Program-made: the position numbers and the translations under genes
Shown: piece after piece, positions 11,658-20,739 of the stretch
Layout of the letters: every line of letters starts with the position of its first letter
Position numbering within the stretch: the stretch's first letter is position 1
Notes under the pieces: generated by a model
Told to the model about the DNA's origin: nothing
Seen by the model: only the letters and a program-made list of their open reading frames with translations
Databases searched by the model: none
Assembly (NCBI RefSeq): GCF_016859285.1
Contig: NC_053411.1
Location: 4,972,316-5,036,315, forward strand
Direction of reading: 5' to 3'
From: Xiphias gladius
Lineage: Eukaryota > Chordata > Actinopteri > Istiophoriformes > Xiphiidae
Length of the DNA stretch: 64,000 nucleotides

Positions 11658-12794
11658 ATGGCAGAGTGTCTTTTCAAACAGAGTCCAAATATCAGCATTA
11701 ACCCATCAAACCAAACAGTCAAGATGAGTTCTTTGAGTGTTTTTACCATTTCCCTCCATGGCCTTTTCTCTTCCATCGGCATCATAGAAAACCTCCTCAT
11801 CCTCGGAGTAGTGGGCGTCCATGTCCGCCGCTCTGTCATCAGTGTCTGGATTCTGAACCTCGCAGCCTCTGACCTGCTGGCCACCGCTACCTTGCCCTTC
11901 TTCACCCTCTACATGGCATGCGGCGACACCTGGACGTTAGGCACGACCTTCTGCCGCATCCATTCCTCCATCTTCATTCTCAACATGTTTGTCAGTGGCT
12001 TCCTGCTGGCAGCCATTTCTATGGACCGCTGCCTGGTGGTGATGAGACCTGTCTGGGCACAGAACCACAGGAACATCCAACTAGTGGGGAAGGTATGTGG
12101 GGTGATTTGGGCCTTGGCTGTGGTCTGCACTGTCCCATTCTACATATTCCGTGACACCATTACCCTACCCAGCGGAAAGATTCTCTGTTACTACAGTTAC
12201 GCTCGATTCCCCCCTAGTGAGCCGTATGACCTGGAAGCTTTATGTAAGCATCGCAAGGAGGCCTTGGCCTTCATGAAGCTCTTCCTTGCCTTCCTGATCC
12301 CTCTACTTATCATCATCCTCAGCTACGGTGCCGTGAATGCCAGCTTGTCGCGCAGAGGCTGCCGACGCCCTTTTCGTTTTGTTCGGCTCGTAGTGGCCGT
12401 GGTGGTGAGCTTTGTACTCTGCTGGGCTCCGTACCACTTCTTATTTGTCATGGAGGTGATGGCTCCCAGTGAGCATCCTGTGCAGGAATTTGCAAGCAAG
12501 GCCCTCCCAGTCGCAGCAACCTTGGGCTTCCTTAACAGTGTCCTCAACCCCATTCTGTATGTGTTCAGCTGCCCGGACCTGTGTAGTAAGATTAGACATT
12601 CTCTGGGTGCGGTGATGGAGAGTGTTCTGACCGAGGACCTGGCAGAGCTGGCCAGGCGCCGCAGCACTGCTCGCAGCTCCATCGGCACCACAGAGATTAT
12701 GATGAAGCACAAAGATTCCATTACAACCGTGAGACCTCTGAAAACAGAGGAGCAGGAGCAGGAAGAAAGTATCGTTGACTCTACTCATAAGTGA
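11658..12794 (+). CDS. ptgdr2: Prostaglandin D2 receptor 2 (CRTH2/GPR44)
   Basis: A complete 378-residue rhodopsin-class receptor in one coding exon. The best resemblance is to PTGDR2, the Gi-coupled plasma-membrane receptor for prostaglandin D2 on immune cells. Stretches shared with the human protein as I recall it include LGTTFC-HSSIF, MFVSGFLLAAISMDRCL, RPVWAQNHR, RDTI-G-I-CYY and RFVRLV. Visible landmarks: N-glycosylation sites N11 and N18; D72 in helix 2; C99 and C177 for the conserved disulphide; DRC (123-125) in place of DRY, also seen in human PTGDR2; CWAPYH (255-260) in helix 6; NPILY (297-301) in helix 7; a Ser/Thr- and Glu-rich tail. Start: the first ATG keeps both glycosylation sites; a second in-frame ATG (residue 23) would remove them. 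It lies between the two copies of the duplicated segment, which are in the opposite coding orientation. Confidence 0.93.
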   Translation: MAECLFKQSPNISINPSNQTVKMSSLSVFTISLHGLFSSIGIIENLLILGVVGVHVRRSVISVWILNLAASDLLATATLPFFTLYMACGDTWTLGTTFCRIHSSIFILNMFVSGFLLAAISMDRCLVVMRPVWAQNHRNIQLVGKVCGVIWALAVVCTVPFYIFRDTITLPSGKILCYYSYARFPPSEPYDLEALCKHRKEALAFMKLFLAFLIPLLIIILSYGAVNASLSRRGCRRPFRFVRLVVAVVVSFVLCWAPYHFLFVMEVMAPSEHPVQEFASKALPVAATLGFLNSVLNPILYVFSCPDLCSKIRHSLGAVMESVLTEDLAELARRRSTARSSIGTTEIMMKHKDSITTVRPLKTEEQEQEESIVDSTHK

Positions 12795-13048
12795 AGAGTT
12801 GATTTTGTTTAACGCACAACTTCCATGCCAAAAATTCATGCCTACCTTTAGTCCATTGAGGATAATGTTAATTCCAACACATCACTCTCATCAGTACAAC
12901 AACAGAGTCATTTCATACTCATCACTCTGCTGCTGCTGACAAATACAGTTTTCTTTCACTTCCTGTTGCTTCCCTAATTCTCTTTGCTTCCATGTTATCG
13001 TTTTTCTGAGTTGATGTTAAGCCACTGTCAGTGAAACACAAGGCTTAA

Positions 13049-15480
13049 CAAAGATGCAGCACAGATGTTTCAAATTCAAAGTCATCAAACAGCTCCCTTG
13101 GCATAATCCTGTCGGTGGGCTCTTAATTTGAAACATAGGCTAGGGTTATTAAATTTCATTGAAGCTGAGTTAAAACCTTTCGATGGGCGGAGACGTCGAC
13201 CATCGGGACATTGTTATACTGATGGAGTGAGCGGCATTGACATGTACATCGGGCCACATAATGCTATGTGTATCATCCTTCCTCTGTATTTTTTACCCAG
13301 GCTTTATTAGGGATTATTTGTGCTGCCGCACCCTCAGCTATTATGACCATTATTTGAATACTGCCTAGTATTTTAGAATGAATGGCACTTCAGTGTTTTT
13401 GATTAGCTTATCTGACTATATATATATCACTTCAGCAAAAATTGTTAGATTACCAAGAGCATTATAGGATATAGTTAGAATTACTATATAGCAGTACTGA
13501 ATACTCACCAGGGTTTTGCTCATATTGTAGCTCTCATCTCTTTCAAATAAATGACAACTGCTGGACTAAAACAAGCCAAAAATGTATAGCATTCTGCCTG
13601 ATTATCTTATTTTGACTTGGATTCTTGATTGATGTGTACTTACATCATTGCTTCTTTCTTGTCTCTGTCATAAATAGAGTTTGAGCTTTAAGTCACATGC
13701 ATGTGGTCCCTACCTAGATGTTATCATTAGCTGTGGGAGCTGGCACAAGCAAATTTTTGAAATACAGTGTGCTCTATTTTTATTGAATAACTCATTGTCC
13801 CTTTAATAGAAAATGGATGGTTCAAATTTTGTATTGGAAATGTGCTTCAATGTCCATTATAGCTCTCCTTTCATGCAGTGCCCGTACTTTTTAATATTAT
13901 AAAGTGGTGTTTGTAAACATTAATAAACAAAAAGAAAAACTCTCTGGTGTTGCAGTATGACACTAATCTTGCAATCACACAACCACAGTCATGCTCATGT
14001 TTTTGTGGTGATTCACACCTTTTGTTTTCCCTGTAGCTGAAAAAAATTAAACAGGACTTCTTAAAATGTAATGTGATGTAAACGTAACAGTAAAACAAGG
14101 TTTGATTGTGAAGTTTCCACAATGGTTTATTTCCACACACAGGCCAGTCTCTTTAAAACTATATCCAGACAAATTTCAAGTTGTTTTTCAGATTCTTATA
14201 GGTCTATACTTTGAAGGCACAGTGGATATTATTGGTCATCAAAAAAGATTTTATTTTGGACAAATATGAAACAGTGACTTTTTATATTTGTACTTAATCA
14301 TACAGTATTGACGTTATTTTAAGCAAAAGTTCAAGTCTTTGCACTTTGATATGTTTTTGCTACACAATCAGCCTCTGAATCAAGATTTAGATGATTATAA
14401 ATGAGAAACTAAAACTAAAAACTGTAATAGTTGAATTCACATGCACAAGCACATGAATTTCCACTGGGTGGTGCAATTGGTTTCACTAAACAGCAGGAGT
14501 CAGGTCTGTGCTCAGATTCAAGTTATATTTCTAGAAGATTACTATGTCCCGTTTCACTCTCCCCCTGGGTGTCTGGGTGAGCTCTGGTACTGAGGTTCAT
14601 CTTTTTGCGGGTGTTTTGCATCCTTCTCAAACAGGGCAGTGACCTTTGCAGCTCAAGCCGAGCATCAGGGCACAGGAAGATGTAGAAGAGGGGATCCAGC
14701 AGGGTGTTGAGGCTGGTCAGACCGTAGCACAGGCGATAAACAAGGAAAATGGAACGCTCCAATCCACACGGCTCATCAGTAAGCAGAAAGGACACAAACC
14801 TGTATCCGCCCACGAGGTGGTAGGGCCCAAAGACAACAATGAAATTGACGGTGATGATGACTAGGATGCCCACAATTTTGTGGCGCTCGTGGTCAGAGAG
14901 GGAAGGTGATCGTCGGAGTGTCACCCCGATGTGGGCTGAGGTGTAGCTGAGGGAGGAAGCAGAGATGCAGATAAGAACTCAGCCTTTTCATCAGAATATA
15001 CAAGATGACATAATCTCCCCCCCAAAGATAGTAAAAAAATTTTGTGAAACCCACAGGATATCACTAAAAAAAACCAACCCAAAAACCTGTTCCATGTTCT
15101 GTGATCTACATTCACAGCATATTATCAGTTTTAATCCTCATTTTAGTTAATGTTACATTTTGCTGGACAAATTCCAAATATTTTTATCATATAATTTCAA
15201 CTTGAGGTTGGTAAAAAGTCTGCTTCCATTTTGCTGTTCCAAAAAGTTGCCAATTTCGATGACTTAGAGTTGAAGGAAGTTCTTGTGCAACGGAGACGGT
15301 CGACTCATTTGACCAGGGAACCTTTACATGAACTGGTTTGGAGACACAATAGCCTATTACATGTAGGACACAATAGGAATATCTTCACTGAGAACTCGGG
15401 GTTAACTTACCCTAGTATGGCACATGGCAGCAGAAAACCAAGGACCACATTGGCAATCTTGAAATGGGCATATGTGGGAC
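13049..15480. repeat. Segmental duplication, right copy (B)
   Basis: Direct repeat of 7686-9690, about 5.4 kb away, with PTGDR2 in between. Copy B includes a block of about 401 bp (14095-14495) absent from copy A; this block holds AATAAA-type signals (read on the minus strand at about 14126-14131 and 14250-14255) that could serve the receptor gene. The homologous stretch ends inside the first coding exon of the receptor. Confidence 0.93.
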
Positions 15481-15991
15481 TGACAGGGTACTGCTCCAGA
15501 CACAGCAGTCTGTCAGAGTCAAACACTGATGGTAGCAGCCCACTCAGACAGAACAGGAAGGTGAGGGTCCAGACTGCTACACCTGACATTGCCGCCACCC
15601 TGACAGTCCGCACCCTGCGGCTGCTCAGAGGGTACACGATGGCCAGGCAGCGGTCCAGCGCTATTAAGCATAGGAACATGACGCTGGCGTAGATGTTTAC
15701 GTAAAACACGTAGCCAACCAGCTCACAGGTCAGCTGGCCATAGGGCCAGCGGTGCACACCCTGGAGATAAAGGATCCACAGTGGCAGGGTGAGCAACTGG
15801 AGGAGATCTGACAGCAGCAAGTTGAGGATGTAGACTAGCTGGCAGCCTCCCCCACCTGAGCGACCCAGTTGGTACAGTCCCCAGAGAGACAGCAGGTTGC
15901 TGGGGAGACCCAAAGAGAAGATCAGGCCATAGATACAGGTCAGGCCAAATGTATCTGTGTCCAATGGGAGGTTGCAGCTGTCATTGGACAT
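14523..15991 (-). CDS. GPR132/G2A-like G-protein-coupled receptor
   Basis: Two coding exons, 15411-15991 and 14523-14946, join in phase (donor GG|GTAAGT, acceptor CCCTCAG|C) to give 334 residues with seven helices. Landmarks: N-glycosylation site near residue 3; SDLLQLLTLPLW in helix 2; HRWPYGQLTC before helix 3 (C89), pairing with C164; ALDRCLAIVYP (DRC at 113-115); VFGPYHLV in helix 6; DPLFY (278-282) in helix 7. The closest family I can place it in is the proton/lysolipid-sensing group (GPR132, GPR4, GPR65, GPR68): TLPLW-IY-HRW and C-YIF-NIY match human GPR132 as I recall it. The ligand is not predictable here. Start: ATG at 15991 gives MSNDSC; an in-frame ATG at 16039 would add 16 residues. 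A donor near 16370-16375 suggests a 5' UTR exon upstream. Confidence 0.85.
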
Positions 15992-16039
15992 GTCTCTATT
16001 CGTCAAACACCAGACATAGGAAACTAGAGAAGACCTCAC

Positions 16040-16915
16040 TCAGACGTGGACTGACACTTGCAGGATGACGAGTTGATGCAGAAATACCCATTCATGCACC
16101 CAAAGCAAAAGAAAAGACAAAAAGTCTCAGCTGTTATCAGTTTGACTCATCTACTTGTCATTGTCCATTGTATAATATTCATAAATGCATTCTCCTGTGG
16201 AGAAGGTCAGGCTCAAATTTTGTGCTGTCAGTCCACCAGTCTTCAAAGCATCCAGGATCCATCAGGGGAAACCAACATCTGCAAAGCAGATAGCATGCGC
16301 ATTCTCAGATGGTTTAGTATCAGCAGGTGCATGAGGAATTAAACCATATAATACAATACAAGTCTTTTCACTCACCTCTCTAAGCTGTGAGACCGACTTT
16401 GTTCCGCTAAAACTTGCTGCCTGCTCTGCAGGCTTGGTGACCTGTACTCATGAAATGTTGGGAACACGGTGTCTCGACCAAGCCTTGTCTATTCTGTGAT
16501 CGTTTCCTCCACAGGAAACCCACTTCTTCAGCTTTAAAGGCAACATCCTGAAGCAGGAGAACGCCTTTCTGCCCCAGAACAAAAACATACGCTCTCTCTT
16601 TCTCCTGTGTCTCCCTCCCTCTTACTCCAGTAGTAGAAAGGGTGATTGAGGTGGACAGGGGCTGTGAGGGGAGGAACTAATGTAGGGTGTCCACTAATGC
16701 CTTTTACACTGTCGGTTGCTGGCTATGTGCCATCAAACAAACTAACCCTTCTGCTATATGCTGTCTTTAAACATGCTGTTAAACACATTTGAATATTCTG
16801 TCTACTATGTAAGTATGTGGGAATTTCATTTAGGAGCTTTAGGTGTGCTTTATAACTAAACAGAGAGTTACTTGTTTTTGCTTACCTTGAGTATCTTGTT
16901 AAATGTGTGTGTGTA

Positions 16916-17003
<88 letters not shown>

Positions 17004-17750
17004 TACAATATCTGTGCAAGTCTCGAGGAGACATAAATCTGTTCACATGGACACATTATGGACACTCATAAAGTAAGTTTCCCCAAAGTAAACCGTCAAG
17101 TTTTGTTACGCTTGCGTGTGTATTTGTGTGTGTTATGTGTTATGTGTTAGGGTTAGGGTTATGTGAAGATTAGTGTTACAGACGGGGTTAGGTATGTAGT
17201 GGTTTTGGATAAGGTTACTGTAGATTTAGTCTCCAGAGAATGAATGGAAGTGTATTTATTGCCCTCCTAAGTGACAAAACCAAGACGTTGTGTGTGTGCA
17301 CGAACATATCTGATTTACATGAGTCGATTAACAGACGAGATTAAAACCACAGAAGGAGAGAGCAGATAAACAACCCTGTAGAACAGATCATATTTTTTGC
17401 AGTAAAATTAAATGTCGCAAATAAAAGTTGTAACTAAACCTTTCCTCTCCAAAACTGATTTAATTAATACAGTTTATAAACAGTGAACATGTTAAATTTA
17501 ACCAGGATTAATTTTTCTCTGGCACCACGGGAAAAAAAAATCTTACACAATTGAAGAATTGTGTAGCTGAAGAATGGGTATGTTGAGACAATGGGTGTTA
17601 GGCAGTATTTTTACCACATAGTTTCAAAGGAAGGAGGCTCTAATCACTCACTCTGTTTCCTTTAAATGTCACCGATCTCTGATTTATTGAATAACCCACC
17701 TGAGACATTACTGCCACCCCTCTCCAGAACTGTGAATAAAGGTCTCCATC
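16040..17750. other. Non-coding stretch with probable 5' UTR exon and microsatellite
   Basis: A minus-strand donor (AGAG|GTGAGT, 16370-16375) suggests a 5' UTR exon of the GPR132-like gene from 16376 to about 16620. A long GT microsatellite follows at about 16907-16999, then a short GGGTTA repeat at 17148-17161 with low-complexity DNA around it. No protein gene is recognised. Confidence 0.45.
16907..16999. repeat. Long (GT)n microsatellite
   Basis: About 90 bases of almost pure GT repeat, the longest in the window. Likely highly polymorphic; the poly-His/Thr frame on the opposite strand is an artefact. Confidence 0.97.
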
Positions 17751-17759
17751 CCCCTGTGT

Positions 17760-17990
17760 GGACCACTTTCTGCATGAAGAGACACATATCAGCTTTACAC
17801 AGCAATAACAGAAAATCAGCTCCGGGGGGAAGTGTCCCCGGAGAAGATCCCAGTAGGAGCATGATATGTTGTTCCTGCAGCAGGCTGGCAGTGTACTGCA
17901 GGAAGTCTTCTTGTTCTCTACTGTAATTGGCAAGAAAGAGAGAGTTGTACATACTAAAATCACATAAAAAAGAAGGGGATGAATTCAACG
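17760..17990 (-). pseudogene. UDP-glucuronosyltransferase fragment (decayed)
   Basis: Minus-strand pieces match the intact UGT next door in two frames: FLQYTASLLQEQHIM against the intact gene's VLHYLYSVVEQHFII, SYWDLLRGHFPP against AYSDLLRRHFPP, and GADFLLLLCKADMCLF against GTDLLSLEREADIWLV. The frame changes at least twice within about 200 bases, and neither the sugar-nucleotide signature nor the membrane anchor is found nearby. It is therefore a remnant of a second UGT copy in tandem, same orientation, downstream of the intact gene. Confidence 0.75.
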
Positions 17991-18060
17991 CCATTTGAGC
18001 TTCACTAGGCTCAACCATTGGCAGTCTGAGGTACTGGGCTATTGATCCACACTGGATCAA

Positions 18061-18890
18061 TGAAAAACTGGGTCAAAGCTTAAACTCTTGAGTCTGGGTG
18101 GCTCTACAGAGTTATGCAAAATTAAGTTAGTGCAGGAAGTTGCAATGCGGAAAAACTGGTAACCTCATAGCTTGTAAAACCATTTGCCAGGATATGGCAA
18201 AACATCTTCAGCTCTGCTGCTAGTTTCATTTTGACCAAATGGCTTTTTCCTCAGTGCCTGAGCTCTCTGTTTGACTTGGCCTAAGGTTCTTTTCCAAATT
18301 CAGCAGCTACAAAAAAAAAAAAAAAAATTGAACTCACTTTGATCTCACATTTGCTTGTGGTTTGCAGCGCTCAATGATCTCATAATCAGAGCATATGGAT
18401 GAAACTAATCACAAACTCACTATGGTCAGGTTGTCAGACAGAGGCTGTCACCATTTTTGTCTCTGTTTTTGTTCATCAGAAATGTGAGATCCTTGATAAA
18501 CTGCTGTAGTTTATATGGGAATGATATGATGATATGCCGTGTCGCTATTGTCAGGAAAATTAGTCCTTTGTTTGGTTTCTTCTTGACTTAATAATTTCAA
18601 CCCAAACAGAACCACAACTACGGAAACTAGCTTAGAAAAGCAGTTTATATGACTAGGAAGCTTGAAAACAGAAGGATACGTGTAAGGTTTGAGGATAAGT
18701 GCATGATATCAAAACAGTTCCAGATTATCTTTTAAAGTGTCTTTTAAAGTATGAAGGACTATATTAGGTATAAGTGAAAGTATTCCCCAAAACTCCCTGT
18801 GGTTTTTCCTCCTATATCTCTGGCAAAAACATTTCTATGTCAAGATTGTCTGCATCTAAAATAAACATTTCACAACAATTTACACTGTAA
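18061..18890. other. Spacer between UGT remnant and UGT gene
   Basis: No exon, RNA gene or recognised repeat apart from a 16-base A run near 18310. AT-rich. Confidence 0.5.
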
Positions 18891-18894
18891 AAAC

Positions 18895-18900
18895 TTTATT
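18895..18900 (-). terminator. Polyadenylation signal of the UGT gene
   Basis: AATAAA on the minus strand about 100 bases after the stop codon at 18998; the position fits a short 3' UTR. Confidence 0.55.
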
Positions 18901-18997
18901 TTCTGAAAAAGTTTTAAATTTGAGGCAGAAACGTTTCTATACCGTAAATGAGTGTCAGCCGGACAGTCATTTAGTATTGTTGAAACATTCGAATCAG

Positions 18998-20584
18998 TCA
19001 CTCTGCTTTTATCTTTCTCCTGAACCTCCGGCAGCAGACAACCCTACAGACTAAGGATGAAGCCCAGACAAGGGCTCCGATGAGGGCCATTATTAAGAGA
19101 GCCACATCCAGGCAAAAGTAGGAGTACCAAGGCAAACTAAAACCTGCTGACTTCAAATGGGCTGCTCCTTTGTTCCTAATGACGTACTCAATCCAAAAGA
19201 TGGCAGTGTCCATAGGAGACATTGGTTTATCTCGGTGTAGCTGGGAGAGATGCTGAATGTTGTTTCGGTACAACGGTGTCTCTAGGATGTCCGTTAGAGC
19301 CTCAAGGAAGTCTTCTTTGGTGAGCGATTTGGCCTCCAACACCCGAGCTGCCCTGCGCACCTTTAGCCGGAGTAGGTTGTCAAACTGGTCAAAGAGGAGC
19401 GGCAAGCCCAGAACAGGAACACCATGGTAGATGGCCTCATAAATGCCATTGGTGCCTCCATGGGCCACAAAGGCACGAGTCTTGGGGTGTCCCAGGATGT
19501 TGTTTTGAGGCAGCCAGTCCACCAGCAGCGTGTTGTTCCCCAGGGATGAAGGCTTTTCACCTGCAAACCTCCACACCACCTTCTGAGGGAGCTGAGCAAA
19601 AGCAGCAGCAATGGCCTCTGTGACATCACGAGGCAGGGCTGACACAAACGTCCCCAGAGACATGACCACCACCCCATGCTCCCCAGAACTCTGCATGAAG
19701 GCCTCCAGCTCAGCAGGGAGGGGTTTAGCCTTTTTGCACTGGAACCCCCCTATGTAGACTACATGGGGCATGGTTGGTCGAGGGAACTCAAAGACAAAAT
19801 CTGTCCTCACCAGCCAGATATCAGCTTCACGCTCCAAAGACAACAAGTCAGTTCCAGGAGGGAAGTGCCGCCGGAGCAGATCTGAGTAGGCAGCGTTAAT
19901 GATAAAGTGCTGCTCAACAACACTGTAGAGATAATGTAACACATTCATGGTCCTTTCCAGAAAATCCATCTGATCATGAAGTTCACTTCCTGGCACGGGG
20001 ACATAGGAGACAGGAGAGGGAGCTATGGTGAAATGGCCTTCCCCAGTATTAATCCAGCGCACATTGAAAACCACTGGCAGCTTGAGGTAACTACCCAAAA
20101 GGACTCCTATAGTCAGAGCAGGGTCCGTTAACATTAAGTCAAACTTGGCATCCTGCATCTTCTTCATAAAAACAGGGTCATCCAACATTGTAGCAGCTGC
20201 TCTGGCAAGGATCACATGGCCCTTTGCCAACATGGATGTAATCAAGTGGTTTTGGCAGAAGGTACGTATAAAAGTCAGCGACTTGCGGCATTCCATAACA
20301 TCTTGTAGCATTCTATTATAATAGTTCTTGTCTGACTCATCCTCCAGCATGCTCACGTTAACAGAAGTATAAATGGAGGAGTTACCAGGAATGTACCAGC
20401 TCTTGGTAGAGCGCACCACAGTGATGCTGTGGCCTCTGGAGTGCAGCTCTCGGAGGATCACCTCCATGTTGATCCAGTGGCTGCCATCAACGGGTACTAC
20501 CAGAATCCGACTCCCACTGCAAAAAGTGAGTTGAAGCAACAGGAAGCAGAGCCCTGTCAGGAATACTGGGATTTTGCTGTACAT
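18998..20584 (-). CDS. ugt5: UDP-glucuronosyltransferase, UGT5-type, single coding exon
   Basis: A complete 528-residue enzyme of normal family length. UGTs transfer glucuronic acid from UDP-glucuronate to lipophilic substrates in the ER lumen. Seen in order: signal peptide (residues 1-24, leucine-rich, ending FCSGS); catalytic-type His in VPVDGSHWINM (H36); LTDPALTIG with the candidate catalytic Asp; WLPQN; the family signature FVAHGGTNGIYEAIYHGVP followed by LPLLFDQFDN; a membrane anchor near the C-terminus; a basic cytosolic tail ending KIKAE, a KxKxx-type ER retrieval signal. Start: the ATG at 20584 follows an acceptor-like CCCAG|GGC and directly precedes the signal peptide; the open frame continues upstream to 20737 but that part has no family similarity. 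The intronless coding region fits the fish UGT5 family. A donor-like AAG|GTAAGT near 21569-21574 may end a 5' UTR exon. Confidence 0.92.
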   Translation of the reverse strand: MYSKIPVFLTGLCFLLLQLTFCSGSRILVVPVDGSHWINMEVILRELHSRGHSITVVRSTKSWYIPGNSSIYTSVNVSMLEDESDKNYYNRMLQDVMECRKSLTFIRTFCQNHLITSMLAKGHVILARAAATMLDDPVFMKKMQDAKFDLMLTDPALTIGVLLGSYLKLPVVFNVRWINTGEGHFTIAPSPVSYVPVPGSELHDQMDFLERTMNVLHYLYSVVEQHFIINAAYSDLLRRHFPPGTDLLSLEREADIWLVRTDFVFEFPRPTMPHVVYIGGFQCKKAKPLPAELEAFMQSSGEHGVVVMSLGTFVSALPRDVTEAIAAAFAQLPQKVVWRFAGEKPSSLGNNTLLVDWLPQNNILGHPKTRAFVAHGGTNGIYEAIYHGVPVLGLPLLFDQFDNLLRLKVRRAARVLEAKSLTKEDFLEALTDILETPLYRNNIQHLSQLHRDKPMSPMDTAIFWIEYVIRNKGAAHLKSAGFSLPWYSYFCLDVALLIMALIGALVWASSLVCRVVCCRRFRRKIKAE

Positions 20585-20739
20585 GCCCTGGGAGAAACAA
20601 CAGATAGAATTGATTAGACTTGTAAAACACTTCACAATAAGGTGACGGCTCATAACGCTAGAGGGTTTTCTCCTATGTCTAAACCTGAATTTGACAAACA
20701 GAAGAAAATAGCATCTGTAATCTGTGATACATAACATTA

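Noticed and set aside
17143-17165. Telomere-like GGGTTA repeats
   Set aside because: Only two to three units in a low-complexity stretch; not evidence of a fused telomere.
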